A stretch of 64,000 nucleotides of DNA from CAJQGY01 sp905478015 (GCA_943788365.1 CALSPZ010000001.1:248001-312000), one strand, 5' to 3'; positions 27,133-37,092 are shown, counted from the first letter of the stretch. Made by a program: numbers and translations. The notes: generated from the sequence alone by a model not told the origin.

Positions 27133-28008
27133 ATGGAATTACGTTATTGGTCTTTATTGATATTTCTAGGCTCTATTTGGGGAAGTGCCTTTATGTTTAT
27201 AAAGGTAGCTACTCCAGAACTAGGAGCTGTTTTTTTAGTTCAACTAAGACTAGCATTAGCTTCTTTGGTATTCCTGCCGTTATTACTAAGGAACAAACAA
27301 CTAAGGCTATTTAAAAAAAGCTTTAAATATATTCTAATTTTAAGTTTAACCAATACCGCTATACCCTTTGTTTTATTTTCAGAGGCCTCAAAAGGCTCAG
27401 ATTCAAATATGCTAGCTATACTGAACTCTTCAACAGCACTAATGACTATGATAATCGCTCTTTTTTGGTTAAAAGAAAAAGTTATATCAAAACAAGTTTT
27501 AGGTTTATTAATTGGTTTTATAGGAATAATTATTTTAGTAAATCCATCAAATAGCTCTATTGATCCTTACTCTGCTTCAATATGTTTAGCTGGTTCATTT
27601 TGTTATGCATTCTCGGGAGTTTTTATACAAAAATATTGTATTAATATAAATAAAATGGTTCTAATCGGTTGGTCATTGGTTTTCGGAACTATTCTATTAT
27701 TACCGATTTCTTTATTTAATCTTCCAACGTCCTTTCCTTCAAATAATGCAATTCTTTCTGTTCTGTGGCTTGGTGTGGTATCTACTGGATTATCTTTTAT
27801 TGGATATGTTCGATTGATTGAAAAAGTAGGCGCTGTTAAAACTTCTACAGTTGCATATTTTTTACCTGTGTTTGGAATTATTTGGGGAAACATATTTTTA
27901 GATGAGATGGTATCGTTTCTAATCGTAGTTGGATGTATTATGGTCTTAATAGGTGTATTTTTTGCTACATCTAATAATAAAAATTTGGAGACTGTTGATG
28001 GAAAATAA
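27133..28008 (+). CDS. EamA/RhaT-family (DMT) transporter
   Basis: A 291-residue inner-membrane protein with ten predicted helices in two EamA repeats; the N-terminal LLIFLGSIWGSAFMFIKVA and the second-half LCLAGSFCYAFSGVF are typical. It exports or imports small metabolites; the substrate is unknown. There is no promoter box at leaderless spacing before the ATG, so expression probably depends on readthrough from the structured RNA upstream. The rhodanese gene overlaps its last 11 bases. Confidence 0.88.
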   Translation: MELRYWSLLIFLGSIWGSAFMFIKVATPELGAVFLVQLRLALASLVFLPLLLRNKQLRLFKKSFKYILILSLTNTAIPFVLFSEASKGSDSNMLAILNSSTALMTMIIALFWLKEKVISKQVLGLLIGFIGIIILVNPSNSSIDPYSASICLAGSFCYAFSGVFIQKYCININKMVLIGWSLVFGTILLLPISLFNLPTSFPSNNAILSVLWLGVVSTGLSFIGYVRLIEKVGAVKTSTVAYFLPVFGIIWGNIFLDEMVSFLIVVGCIMVLIGVFFATSNNKNLETVDGK

Positions 28009-28381
28009 AACTTTAGATTCACTATTAATAGAAGCAAATCATAATGTTACAAGGATAGGTTTTGACGAAGCATTGAAAATAATTAATTTGCCTAATACAT
28101 TTATTATTGACGTGAGAGAGGAGTCGGAGGTTGCTAATTTAGGTTTAATTAAGAATGCTATCCATATACCTAGAGGATTAATTGAATTTAAAATTGAGTT
28201 AAATTCTTCAAATAATCCCGCAGGTATTAATAATAATTCTAATTTATTATTTTATTGTGCTGGAGGGTACAGGTCTGCACTGGCTGCAAATACTGTTAAA
28301 AGCCTTGGTTTTATTAATGTATTTAATATTGGTGGATTTCAGCAATGGGTCAACTCAGGTGGAGAAATTCAACCAATCTAA
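27998..28381 (+). CDS. Rhodanese-domain sulfurtransferase
   Basis: A 127-residue single-domain rhodanese: FIIDVREESEVANLGLIKNA and the active loop FYCAGGYRSALAANTVKSLG with catalytic Cys. I choose ATG 27998, which is preceded by GGAG at a good distance and starts a normal rhodanese; an in-frame ATG at 27953 would add a hydrophobic tail read from the EamA frame. Coupling to the EamA gene suggests they share a sulfur-related or thiol pathway, but this is inference. Confidence 0.88.
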   Translation: MENKTLDSLLIEANHNVTRIGFDEALKIINLPNTFIIDVREESEVANLGLIKNAIHIPRGLIEFKIELNSSNNPAGINNNSNLLFYCAGGYRSALAANTVKSLGFINVFNIGGFQQWVNSGGEIQPI

Positions 28382-28452
28382 AAACTTTAAATATATTTAA
28401 AAAACATATATATACTCTTCAATCTATATAAATATTTTTCTATAGATGTGTG

Positions 28453-28458
28453 TATAAT
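28453..28458 (+). promoter_or_regulatory. -10 box (TATAAT) of the second TonB-dependent receptor
   Basis: TATAAT followed 11 bp later by GAGGAAA, a Shine-Dalgarno sequence before ATG 28482. This is a leadered promoter, in contrast to the leaderless ones. Confidence 0.45.
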
Positions 28459-28481
28459 TTATTTTTTTTGAGGAAATTATT

Positions 28482-30911
28482 ATGAAAAACTTTATTTATA
28501 TCAACTTATCTATTGCTCTTATTTTAACATCAATTACATTTGCTCAAGATAATATTGTTGAGGAAGTTATAGTTACTGCAACTAAAACGGAAAAGACATT
28601 ACAAGAAGTTCCGGTAGCTGTTTCTGTTATTACATCTGATGAAATAGAAAAAGCAACCATCATAGATACCTTTGATCTTAAATCTATTATCCCATCATTA
28701 GACACAAGACAATATCAATCTTCTACTAATGCTACTTTTTTTATTAGAGGTTTTGGTAATGGATCTAACAATCCAGGTGTAGAACCATCAGTTGCATTGT
28801 TTGTTGATGGTGTATACAGATCAAAGACACAATCTCAAATAGCTGATCTTCCTATGCTTGAAAGAGTAGAAGTTCTTAGAGGTCCTCAAAGTACTCTTTT
28901 TGGTAAAAATGCATCTGCGGGCGTTATAAATATTGTTACAAAAAAACCTTCTTTTGATAAATCGAGGATGATGTCACTTGGTGTTGGGAAATATAATTCA
29001 AAAATAGGCAAAATATATACAACAGGTCCTATTAATGAAACAACAGCATATAGTTTTAATGCTAATTTTAATAAAAGAGATGGAAGCTCAGATAATCCTG
29101 TAACAGGAAACTCAGTAAATAATAGAGATAGATTAGGCTTACGTGCAGAACTTTTATTTATTCCTAATGATGATCTATCAATAAGACTAACTGCTGATTA
29201 TGATGAATATGACGAAATTTGTTGTGCTGTTGGCAGTGCCAATTATGGTACTGCAAATTCCGTAACCGCAGCTTTTGGAGGGCAAATTATTCCTAATGAT
29301 CCTTATACCGAAAAGGCATTTTTTGATTTTGACCCTATATCTGATGGAGACAATTCTGGAATTTCAATTTATATAGAAAAGAATTTAGATAATATTCGTA
29401 TAGAGAGTATTACCTCATCTAGAAAAAGTTATAACTTTGAACTTCAAGATGTAGATTTTGAATCAGTTGATCAAATTGATGCTAATAAACTTGTTAAAGA
29501 TTTAGATGCAGTAACACAAGAGATCAGAATTTTTTCTGAGGATAATGAAAATATAAACTGGTTACTGGGTGCATATTATTATCAGGAAGATATGAAATAT
29601 GATAATTCTATCTATTTTGGTTCATTATGGAGACCTTATATTGATGCTCTTGCTCCGGGAGCTTTAGCTGGAGTCGCAGAAGCTTTTGGTATTCCAAACT
29701 CATTATTATTTGCAGAAGGTCAGGGTGTTAATGAAATTTCTACACAAGATAATACAACTAAATCAATATTTGCTCAGCTAGATATTAAACTTACTGATAG
29801 ATTGAGTGCCATTGTTGGAGCAAGCTATATTGAAGATGAAAAATCTGTATCAGTCAATCAGACCAATACTGATATTTTTTCAAACTTAGATTTTGTTGGA
29901 GCAGGCACCCTGGGGCTTATCGGAGCTGGTTTTACACCTGAAGAAGCTGCAGTTTTAGCAAATGATCCAGCTTTCAATCCTTTATTAGGTCTTCAAGGAA
30001 TTCAATTTTTACCACAATTTGTAAATTTTCCTAATACCGCTCAAGATGGAGAGAGTAACGATGATAACGTTGACTACACTTTTAAACTTGCTTATGTTTT
30101 AAATGATACGACATCTATCTACGGTGGAGTTTCAACAGGTTACAAAGCCACTGCTTGGAATATTTCTAGAGATTCATTGCCCGATGCAACTGAAATTGCT
30201 GCTTTGGCATTGGCTGGATCTCCAGTTGGACCAAATACAGGTGTTGGAAGAAGGTATGCTGATCCAGAAGAATCAGAGGTTTTAGAGATTGGTGCAAAAA
30301 TAAAATTACCAACTGGGTATTTAAATATTGCTTTGTTTGATCAAAAGATTGAAGGATTTCAATCAAATACATTTATTGGAACTGGGTTTATACTTGCAAA
30401 TGCTGGCTCACAATCAACTGAAGGATTTGAGTTTGATTTAGTTATGTCTCCTACAGATTATATTGATCTTGCAATAAGTGGATTATTTATGGATCCAATA
30501 TATGACTCATTTCCAAATTCAAGTTCAGGTGATTTGACAGGAACCATGCCATCAAATATCTCGGAAAATACCATCTCATCAACGATTACATGGAATTTGA
30601 ATTTAAATAATTGGGATGGATATTTAAGACTAAGTCATTTATATGCAAGTGAAGCAAATATGCTAGAAAATCCTGCATGGCAAGCAATATTAGAGAATTC
30701 AGGAAACGGTATAAAAACTCAAGATACAATAAATTTTTCAGCTGGTATTGAAAGGGATAATTTATCAATAACAATATGGGGTAAAAATATCAATGATGAT
30801 AAGTATTTAATTTCTGCTTTCCCAGCTGTTGCTGATCCAACATTTACAACATTCTTTGGATACCCTAATACTTATTCATCTTATGGAGCTACATTAAATT
30901 ATAGGTTTTAA
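28482..30911 (+). CDS. TonB-dependent outer-membrane receptor
   Basis: An 809-residue receptor: signal peptide about 1-21 (ending TFAQ), TonB box EEVIVTATK (about 26-34), plug domain about 45-160 with RGPQSTLFGKNASAGVINIV, and a beta barrel ending in NYRF. It imports a bound nutrient using TonB energy, likely from the cluster at 1.6-6.4 kb. The substrate is not evident. Own promoter, ribosome site and terminator make it monocistronic. Confidence 0.95.
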   Translation: MKNFIYINLSIALILTSITFAQDNIVEEVIVTATKTEKTLQEVPVAVSVITSDEIEKATIIDTFDLKSIIPSLDTRQYQSSTNATFFIRGFGNGSNNPGVEPSVALFVDGVYRSKTQSQIADLPMLERVEVLRGPQSTLFGKNASAGVINIVTKKPSFDKSRMMSLGVGKYNSKIGKIYTTGPINETTAYSFNANFNKRDGSSDNPVTGNSVNNRDRLGLRAELLFIPNDDLSIRLTADYDEYDEICCAVGSANYGTANSVTAAFGGQIIPNDPYTEKAFFDFDPISDGDNSGISIYIEKNLDNIRIESITSSRKSYNFELQDVDFESVDQIDANKLVKDLDAVTQEIRIFSEDNENINWLLGAYYYQEDMKYDNSIYFGSLWRPYIDALAPGALAGVAEAFGIPNSLLFAEGQGVNEISTQDNTTKSIFAQLDIKLTDRLSAIVGASYIEDEKSVSVNQTNTDIFSNLDFVGAGTLGLIGAGFTPEEAAVLANDPAFNPLLGLQGIQFLPQFVNFPNTAQDGESNDDNVDYTFKLAYVLNDTTSIYGGVSTGYKATAWNISRDSLPDATEIAALALAGSPVGPNTGVGRRYADPEESEVLEIGAKIKLPTGYLNIALFDQKIEGFQSNTFIGTGFILANAGSQSTEGFEFDLVMSPTDYIDLAISGLFMDPIYDSFPNSSSGDLTGTMPSNISENTISSTITWNLNLNNWDGYLRLSHLYASEANMLENPAWQAILENSGNGIKTQDTINFSAGIERDNLSITIWGKNINDDKYLISAFPAVADPTFTTFFGYPNTYSSYGATLNYRF

Positions 30912-30930
30912 TATTTTTTGACTTTAAATG

Positions 30931-30954
30931 AAGGGGTATTCATACCCCTTTTTT
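30931..30954 (+). terminator. Intrinsic terminator after the second TonB-dependent receptor
   Basis: AAGGGGTA (30931-30938) pairs with TACCCCTT (30943-30950) around TTCA, followed by T residues to 30954. tRNA-Arg(TCG) reads towards it from the other strand. Confidence 0.92.
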
Positions 30955-30957
30955 AAT

Positions 30958-31034
30958 TGGCGCGCCCGGGAAGATTCGAACTCCCGACCCCTTGGTTCGA
31001 AGCCAAGTACTCTATCCAACTGAGCTACAGGCGC
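30958..31034 (-). tRNA. tRNA-Arg (anticodon TCG)
   Basis: A 77-nt tRNA with encoded CCA. Acceptor GCGCCTG/CGGGCGC, D-arm GCTC/GAGT, anticodon arm CTTGG-CTTCGAA-CCAAG giving TCG (reads CGA), T-loop TTCGAAT. It is nearly identical to tRNA-Arg(ACG) at 42845-42921: five differences, one of them the wobble base. Confidence 0.95.
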
Positions 31035-31130
31035 ACTGTGCAATTATAGTGTTATAAATGATAATTTATTAGTGTAATTTCATAAATTGCTTATAATAAG
31101 ATTAGTTATAATACAAGGGAGAAGCTAACT

Positions 31131-33290
31131 ATGAATGTTAAATCCAAGAAGATTATTTATCTTTTATTAATCTTACCAGTTATGTATGTTGGCCTTCTTA
31201 TTATTATGGATTTTGATGTTAATCAAAAAAGACCAATTCTTAACATCTTTAAATCATTGCAAAGTGACAGCGCTCTTGAAGTGGTTGATTTTTCTGTTGA
31301 AAATACAAATCTAAATACAGATCTTCCCAAACCAAATAAAGATAAAAATCCTTATTATGGAGACCTTCATGTTCATACAAAGTACTCATTTGATGCATAT
31401 GTATTTGGTATTACGGCAACACCTGATGATGCTTATAGATATGCAAAGGGAGAGGGTATAAAACACCCTCTGGGCTATGAAATGAAACTACGTGAACCCT
31501 TAGATTTCTATTCTGTAACAGATCATGGTTTTTATATGGGTATGATCCAAGCATTTTCAGATACAACAACTGATATATCAAAAAATGATTTTGCAAAACC
31601 TTTTCATAACTTAAATAGAAAAGAGAATCTTACAGTTGAGTCAGCCGGTGAAAGGTCAGATCTTTTTAGCTCAATTATTGGAGCCGTTATTGCAGAACCA
31701 TTCCCTAATTGGCATCCAAGAATAATTAAGGCATGGCTTACAAAAAATACTCAACAGGCATTAAAATCCTTTGATTATGATATACATAAATCAGCTTGGT
31801 CAGACATAGCTAGATCAGCTAATGAGCATAATGATCCTGGAAAATTTACAACATTCATAGGATATGAATTTACAACTTCTACTGATATAGAGGGTGGTAA
31901 TTTACATAGAAACGTAATATTTAATTCTTCAGAAGCATCTATCAGACCATGGACAAGAATAGACTCATTGAATCCAGAAGATCTATGGACTTGGCAGGAT
32001 GCAATGAGAGATAAAGGAGTTGATACAGTATCTATTCCTCACAACTCAAATGGTTCAAATGGTCAAATGTTTGAAATGGAATCATTTTTAGGGCGCGCTA
32101 TAGATCAAAATTATTCTGATAAAAGAATGAGAAATGAACCTTTAGTAGAGATAACTCAAGTGAAAGGCACATCCGAAACTCATCCTCTTTTATCTCCTGA
32201 TGATAATTGGGCTGATTTTGAAATTATGGATGCCCGTGTTGGCAGTAGACCTCCTACATACAGCAGACCTTCTGGAGGATATGTTCGTGAGGCTTATTTA
32301 AATGGACTAACATTAGAATTTACTCAACAAGGTAATCCTTATAAGTTTGGATTAATAGGATCTAGTGATACTCATACAGGTGCTGGAGCTTTTGATGAAT
32401 CAAATTATTGGTCTAAGGTAGGTCTCCTTGATGGTGATGCTGAAAACAGAGGCTCTGTTCCTTTAGCACCTGAAAATCGTGAGAGGTTAGAGGAATATAT
32501 GGCCGCTTTCAATCAACCCCAAAGCACTATAGCGTTAGAGCAAGGTGATTATGCTAATACAGGCTTTACACAATGGGGGGCTTCAGGCCTCGCAGTTGCA
32601 TGGGCAGAAGAAAATACAAGAGATTCAATTTTTAAAGCATTTAAAAGAAAAGAGACTTTTGCTACAACAGGATCAAGAATAGCTGTACGTTTTTTTGGAG
32701 GGTTTAATTTATCATCTATAGACTTAAATTCAGAAAGTTTGGTGAGCGAAGCTTATAAAAAAGGAGTAACAATGGGGGCTGATTTAATAAGTGACGGTGA
32801 GAAATCACCTGAATTTATTGTTTGGGCACAAAAAGACAAAAATGGAGCTTCTTTGCAAAGGGTGCAAATTATTAAAGGGTGGATGGATACAACAAGCGGC
32901 CGTCCAAGTGAGAAAGTTTTTGATGTCGCTTGCTCTGATGGTTTAAAGGTTGATCCAATAACACACAGATGTCCTGATAATGGCGCTAGGGTAAATATTA
33001 GTGATTGTTCTATATCTCAAAATATTGGATCTACAGAATTAAAAACATTATGGAAAGATCCAGAGTTTAAGTCTTCAGATAAATCTTTTTATTATGTTCG
33101 TGTTCTTGAAAATCCAACTTGTAGATGGAGCACCTGGGATGCTATAAAGCGTGGGTTTAAGCCTAGAGAGGATTTACATGACACAATTCAAGAAAGAGCG
33201 TGGTCTTCCCCTATATGGTACATCCCAAGCCCTTCTGATGTTGTTGTTGTTCCCCTTGGTGGAACTCTACCAATAAGAACCAGTAATTAA
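31131..33290 (+). CDS. DUF3604 family protein (PHP-like fold)
   Basis: A 719-residue protein with an N-terminal membrane anchor or signal (about 10-27) and then a DUF3604 domain. Probable metal ligands lie in YYGDLHVHTKYSFDA, SVTDHGFYMG, FIGYEFT, SIPHNSNGS and GLIGSSDTHTGAGAF, in the style of PHP phosphoesterases. The function of DUF3604 is not established. An AGGGAGA ribosome site precedes ATG 31131. A PPIase and a HupE/UreJ protein follow, and this trio recurs in marine gammaproteobacteria. Confidence 0.85.
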   Translation: MNVKSKKIIYLLLILPVMYVGLLIIMDFDVNQKRPILNIFKSLQSDSALEVVDFSVENTNLNTDLPKPNKDKNPYYGDLHVHTKYSFDAYVFGITATPDDAYRYAKGEGIKHPLGYEMKLREPLDFYSVTDHGFYMGMIQAFSDTTTDISKNDFAKPFHNLNRKENLTVESAGERSDLFSSIIGAVIAEPFPNWHPRIIKAWLTKNTQQALKSFDYDIHKSAWSDIARSANEHNDPGKFTTFIGYEFTTSTDIEGGNLHRNVIFNSSEASIRPWTRIDSLNPEDLWTWQDAMRDKGVDTVSIPHNSNGSNGQMFEMESFLGRAIDQNYSDKRMRNEPLVEITQVKGTSETHPLLSPDDNWADFEIMDARVGSRPPTYSRPSGGYVREAYLNGLTLEFTQQGNPYKFGLIGSSDTHTGAGAFDESNYWSKVGLLDGDAENRGSVPLAPENRERLEEYMAAFNQPQSTIALEQGDYANTGFTQWGASGLAVAWAEENTRDSIFKAFKRKETFATTGSRIAVRFFGGFNLSSIDLNSESLVSEAYKKGVTMGADLISDGEKSPEFIVWAQKDKNGASLQRVQIIKGWMDTTSGRPSEKVFDVACSDGLKVDPITHRCPDNGARVNISDCSISQNIGSTELKTLWKDPEFKSSDKSFYYVRVLENPTCRWSTWDAIKRGFKPREDLHDTIQERAWSSPIWYIPSPSDVVVVPLGGTLPIRTSN

Positions 33291-33304
33291 AAATATTTGG
33301 TCTA

Positions 33305-34099
33305 TTGAAAAATAAAGTTTTTATTTATTTCATTATTGGTATTCTTATATATCTTGTTGATATCGGGTTAAATTCTGATGAAGAGAAGAATATATATATT
33401 TCAGATCAAGAAGTAATTAGTTTAATTAATGCATGGAAATCTCAGGTTGGAAGGGAGCCTACTGATAATGAGATATCTAGAATTATAAATAATCTTGTTC
33501 AAGAGGAAATATTATATAGAGAAGCTCTTAGTTTAGGGCTTGAGAGGGAAGACAAGATTATAAAAAGAAGACTGGCTCAAAAAATCTCTTTTTTAAAACA
33601 AGAATCCTTATTAAAAGAGCCTACCAAACTAGAGATTTCTGAATTTTATAAAAATAATAAAGATAATTATTTCATATCTGATTCATTCACGTTCACACAT
33701 CATTTCTTTTCATCTGATAATATTAATTCAAAGGAAAGGGCATTAAACTCTCTGGATAAGAATAATCTAAGCCTATCAAAATCAGATCCTTTTTTTCTTG
33801 GTAAAAATTTTGCAGATATTTCTTTGGAAGAGATAAATAGTAATTTTGGCAATGAATTCAGCCTTTACTTTAAGAATCCTCAGATCAATGAGTGGATAGG
33901 CCCTTATAAATCTTCATTTGGATACCATAACTTATTTATCTCAAACTACACACCAGGCTTCTATCCAAATATTAATGATATATATAAACAATTAGAAGTT
34001 GATTTAATGCAAGTCAATAGAGATAACGCAGTATCCAATTTTATCAAAGAAGTAAGCTCTGAATATTCAGTAATAATTAATCCAGATCTTAAAATCTAA
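33305..34099 (+). CDS. Parvulin-type peptidyl-prolyl isomerase (SurA/PpiD-like), periplasmic
   Basis: A 264-residue protein starting at TTG 33305, with no nearby ATG that keeps the N-terminal membrane helix (about 5-22). An N-terminal chaperone-like helix region (VGREPTDNEISRIINNLVQE, LGLEREDKIIKRRLAQKIS) precedes a degenerate rotamase domain around residues 120-240. It probably folds or holds the neighbouring DUF3604 protein or HupE/UreJ partners. The low conservation of the rotamase part makes catalysis uncertain. Confidence 0.75.
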   Translation: MKNKVFIYFIIGILIYLVDIGLNSDEEKNIYISDQEVISLINAWKSQVGREPTDNEISRIINNLVQEEILYREALSLGLEREDKIIKRRLAQKISFLKQESLLKEPTKLEISEFYKNNKDNYFISDSFTFTHHFFSSDNINSKERALNSLDKNNLSLSKSDPFFLGKNFADISLEEINSNFGNEFSLYFKNPQINEWIGPYKSSFGYHNLFISNYTPGFYPNINDIYKQLEVDLMQVNRDNAVSNFIKEVSSEYSVIINPDLKI

Positions 34100-35049
34100 T
34101 GAATAAGGTTTTTTTTCTGCTTGTTAGCATCTTTGCTATAGATGCCTATTCCCATGAGTTTAATCCAGCTCACCTTGTCATCAATCAGTCATATCAAGAC
34201 CAAAATACATATCAAGCATCATGGATGTATCCAGTAAAAAATATTGGTAAAAGGGCGGAGATTATCCTTCCTTCTTTTTGCACTACTGTATCAAAAGAAC
34301 CATATATTAAAAACAAATACATAGTTGAACAAATCACCATAAACTGTTCACAAGCTATTAATGGATCCTCTTTACAAATAAAGGATCTCAGCGTATTGAC
34401 TGATGCTTTAGTCACTATTAATTTTATAGATAGCACCTTTGAAGGAATTGTGAATGTTCAGAATCCCGAGGTCGAAATTCCTATGGAGAATCAATATTAT
34501 CCCATTGCTTATTTGTATTTAGGATTTGATCATTTGCTTGATGGCCTTGATCATATTTTATTCATATTTGGTTTACTTTTTTGCATTAGTGGCTTCGTAA
34601 ATATTATTAAAACTATAACTGCATTTACTATTGCTCATAGCTTAACTCTTGGCTTGTCAGTCCTTGATATAATCTCTTTACCCCAAGCAACTGTTGAGGC
34701 ATTAATAGCATTAACAATAATATATTTAGCTACAGAGATCTCTAAAAATCGCAAGATTATCAATACACCCTGGTTTATGGCTTTTGGTTTTGGTCTTCTT
34801 CACGGCCTAGGGTTTGCTGGAGCGTTGAATGAGATTGGTATTGCTAATAGCCAAATGCTTCTATCTCTTCTCTTTTTTAATATTGGCATAGAGTTAGGCC
34901 AAATAGCACTTATTCCTATTCCATTGTCTTTAATATACATCTCTAAACAGTTTAATTATATCAATCAAGTAAAAGTAATAATGAGTTTAGCGGTTGGCGG
35001 TATGGGTTTTTATTGGTTTATAGATCGTGTAATTGGTATCATTCTCTAA
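34099..35049 (+). CDS. HupE/UreJ family membrane protein
   Basis: A 316-residue protein with a signal peptide, a periplasmic N-terminal domain (about 20-135) and a HupE/UreJ membrane domain (about 140-310) with LGFDHLLDGLDHILFIFGLL and GFGLLHGLGFAGALNEIG; the His/Asp pairs are proposed metal contacts. HupE and UreJ are nickel-linked permeases; the HupE/UreJ_2 group is broader and could move another metal. ATG overlaps the PPIase stop (TAATG). No urease or hydrogenase genes are nearby. Confidence 0.85.
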   Translation: MNKVFFLLVSIFAIDAYSHEFNPAHLVINQSYQDQNTYQASWMYPVKNIGKRAEIILPSFCTTVSKEPYIKNKYIVEQITINCSQAINGSSLQIKDLSVLTDALVTINFIDSTFEGIVNVQNPEVEIPMENQYYPIAYLYLGFDHLLDGLDHILFIFGLLFCISGFVNIIKTITAFTIAHSLTLGLSVLDIISLPQATVEALIALTIIYLATEISKNRKIINTPWFMAFGFGLLHGLGFAGALNEIGIANSQMLLSLLFFNIGIELGQIALIPIPLSLIYISKQFNYINQVKVIMSLAVGGMGFYWFIDRVIGIIL

Positions 35050-35073
35050 ATAATTATTAGATCAATAAGGTTA

Positions 35074-36276
35074 ATGCAAAATTTTTCAAATAAAAATGTT
35101 CTTCTTTGTGTTACAGGAGGAATTGCTGCCTATAAATCTGCTGAGATTATTCGTCTTTTTAAAAAAGATGAAGCAGATGTTCGCGTTGTAATGACAGAGT
35201 CTGCTAAAGAATTTATAACTCCTTTAACATTACAGGCAGTTTCAGGAAATGAAATACACGATTCACTTTTAGATATAAAAGCTGAGTCTGCAATGGGCCA
35301 CATAGAGCTAGCCAAATGGGCTGATCTTATTTTAATTGCTCCTTGTACTGCTGATTCAATGTCAAAAATTGTTTATGGAAGAGCGGATGATCTCATGGGT
35401 GCTTTGATTCTAGCTTCTAATGCAGAGATATTTATAGCACCTGCAATGAATATGAACATGTGGCTTGATAAGACCACCCAAGAAAATTATAAAACTCTTT
35501 TATCTAGAGGCTTTTCATTTATTGGCCCAGCGGAAGGTGAGCAGGCCTGTGGCGATGTTGGACCAGGAAGAATGGTTGAGCCGATTAAGATAATAGAGCT
35601 TATAAAATCTGCTCTTAATCAAGGTCCTCTTTCTGGTAAGACAATAACTATCACTGCTGGACCAACAAGAGAGCAAATAGATCCAGTTAGATTTATATCT
35701 AATAACAGTTCAGGAAAAATGGGTTATGCCATGGCAAGCGCTGCTGTTGAAGCTGGAGCAATTGTAAATTTAATAAGCGGACCAGTAACGCTCTTAGCTG
35801 ATAAGAGTGTAAATCTGTATAAAGTTAATTCAGCAGATGAAATGCTAGAGATGTCTATAAAATATATGGAAGATGCAGATGTATTTATTGGTTGTGCAGC
35901 AGTTTCAGATTATAAATCTATGGATATCTCAGATATAAAAATAAAAAAAGAGGCAGCTGATGGCCTTAATATACATTTAAAAAAAAATAAAGATATTTTA
36001 AGTACCATTGCAGCAAAATATCCATCCGCCTATCACGTTGGATTTGCTGCTGAAACAAATAATGTTGATTTTAATGCAAAAGAAAAACTTGTATCCAAGA
36101 AGGTTGATATGATTATTTCAAATGACGTTTCAAATACTGCAATTGGTTTTGATGTAGATGATAATGAAGTTAATGTAATTACAAACAAAGAATCTATTTT
36201 TTTAAAAAAGGATAAAAAAATTAGAATAGCCAGAGAAATTCTTAATATAATATCAATGAAAATAAATAAAAAATAA
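35074..36276 (+). CDS. coaBC: Bifunctional phosphopantothenoylcysteine decarboxylase/synthetase
   Basis: A 400-residue two-domain enzyme of CoA synthesis. CoaC half: His76 in MGHIELAKWADLILIAP, the PAMNMNMW motif and Cys159 in GEQACGDVGPGRM. CoaB half from about 190 with TAGPTREQIDPVRFISNNSSG and the later KKNKDILSTIAA. It precedes panB by a one-base overlap, so pantothenate and CoA synthesis are genetically linked here. An AAGG sequence precedes ATG 35074. Confidence 0.96.
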   Translation: MQNFSNKNVLLCVTGGIAAYKSAEIIRLFKKDEADVRVVMTESAKEFITPLTLQAVSGNEIHDSLLDIKAESAMGHIELAKWADLILIAPCTADSMSKIVYGRADDLMGALILASNAEIFIAPAMNMNMWLDKTTQENYKTLLSRGFSFIGPAEGEQACGDVGPGRMVEPIKIIELIKSALNQGPLSGKTITITAGPTREQIDPVRFISNNSSGKMGYAMASAAVEAGAIVNLISGPVTLLADKSVNLYKVNSADEMLEMSIKYMEDADVFIGCAAVSDYKSMDISDIKIKKEAADGLNIHLKKNKDILSTIAAKYPSAYHVGFAAETNNVDFNAKEKLVSKKVDMIISNDVSNTAIGFDVDDNEVNVITNKESIFLKKDKKIRIAREILNIISMKINKK

Positions 36277-37091
36277 TGTCACTTCATATAGACAAAAAAC
36301 AGATTACTTTATCAACTCTCAATAAGATGAAAGCTAATGGTGAAAAATTTACCTGTCTCACATCTTATGAATCTACAATGACTTCTAAAATATGCGATGC
36401 AGGCATCGATGTGGTTCTTGTTGGAGACAGCCTGGGGATGGTTATACAGGGTCATGACAGTACACTACCAGTAACAATGGAGCAACTAATTTATCATTTA
36501 GAATGTGTGGTTCGAGGAAATAAAGGAGCACATGTAATGGCAGATATGCCTTTTATGAGTTATGCAACTGATGATATGGGTTTTGAGAATGCTACAAGAC
36601 TAATGCAAGCAGGTGCTAATTCAATAAAAATAGAAGGCGGCGAATGGATTTCAAAAATGGCCTCGATGTTATCTGATAGAGGTATACCGGTTTGTGCTCA
36701 TATGGGTCTTACCCCTCAAGCTTTTAATAGGATAGGTGGTAATTTTGTTCAAGGGAGAGATCCTGAAAAACGTGAAAAAATTATACTAGAAGCTGTTTCT
36801 CTCGAAAAAGCAGGTGCAGCAATGCTTCTTTTGGAATGCGTTCCAGACTCATTAACTAAAGAGATTATGTCAGAGCTATCAATACCTGTTATTGGCATAG
36901 GAGCAGGACAATCAACTGATGGTCAAATCATGGTAGTTCACGATGTTCTTGGTATTTCCTGCTTAGAAAAATTACCTAAATTTGTAAAAAATTACATGAA
37001 TGAATCTCACTCAATTCAAGATGCGCTAAGCAAATATGTTAATGAGGTTAAGTCAGGAGTATTTCCCTCTACTGATCATACTTTTTATTAA
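36276..37091 (+). CDS. panB: 3-methyl-2-oxobutanoate hydroxymethyltransferase
   Basis: A 271-residue TIM barrel that makes ketopantoate from 2-oxoisovalerate. Motifs: VVLVGDSLGMVIQGHDSTLP, ADMPFMSYAT, IKIEGGEW, VCAHMGLTPQAFNRIGGN and LLLECVP. Length matches the family. Overlaps the coaBC stop by one base and is followed after one base by panC. Confidence 0.97.
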   Translation: MSLHIDKKQITLSTLNKMKANGEKFTCLTSYESTMTSKICDAGIDVVLVGDSLGMVIQGHDSTLPVTMEQLIYHLECVVRGNKGAHVMADMPFMSYATDDMGFENATRLMQAGANSIKIEGGEWISKMASMLSDRGIPVCAHMGLTPQAFNRIGGNFVQGRDPEKREKIILEAVSLEKAGAAMLLLECVPDSLTKEIMSELSIPVIGIGAGQSTDGQIMVVHDVLGISCLEKLPKFVKNYMNESHSIQDALSKYVNEVKSGVFPSTDHTFY

Positions 37092-37092
37092 A

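Noticed and set aside
27953..27997. Upstream ATG for the rhodanese gene
   Set aside because: It lies in the EamA coding region and adds a hydrophobic stretch; ATG 27998 has a GGAG ribosome site.
37036..37092. Upstream ATG for panC within panB
   Set aside because: It reads panB DNA in another frame; the TTG at 37093 gives the conserved PanC start MKIIKT.
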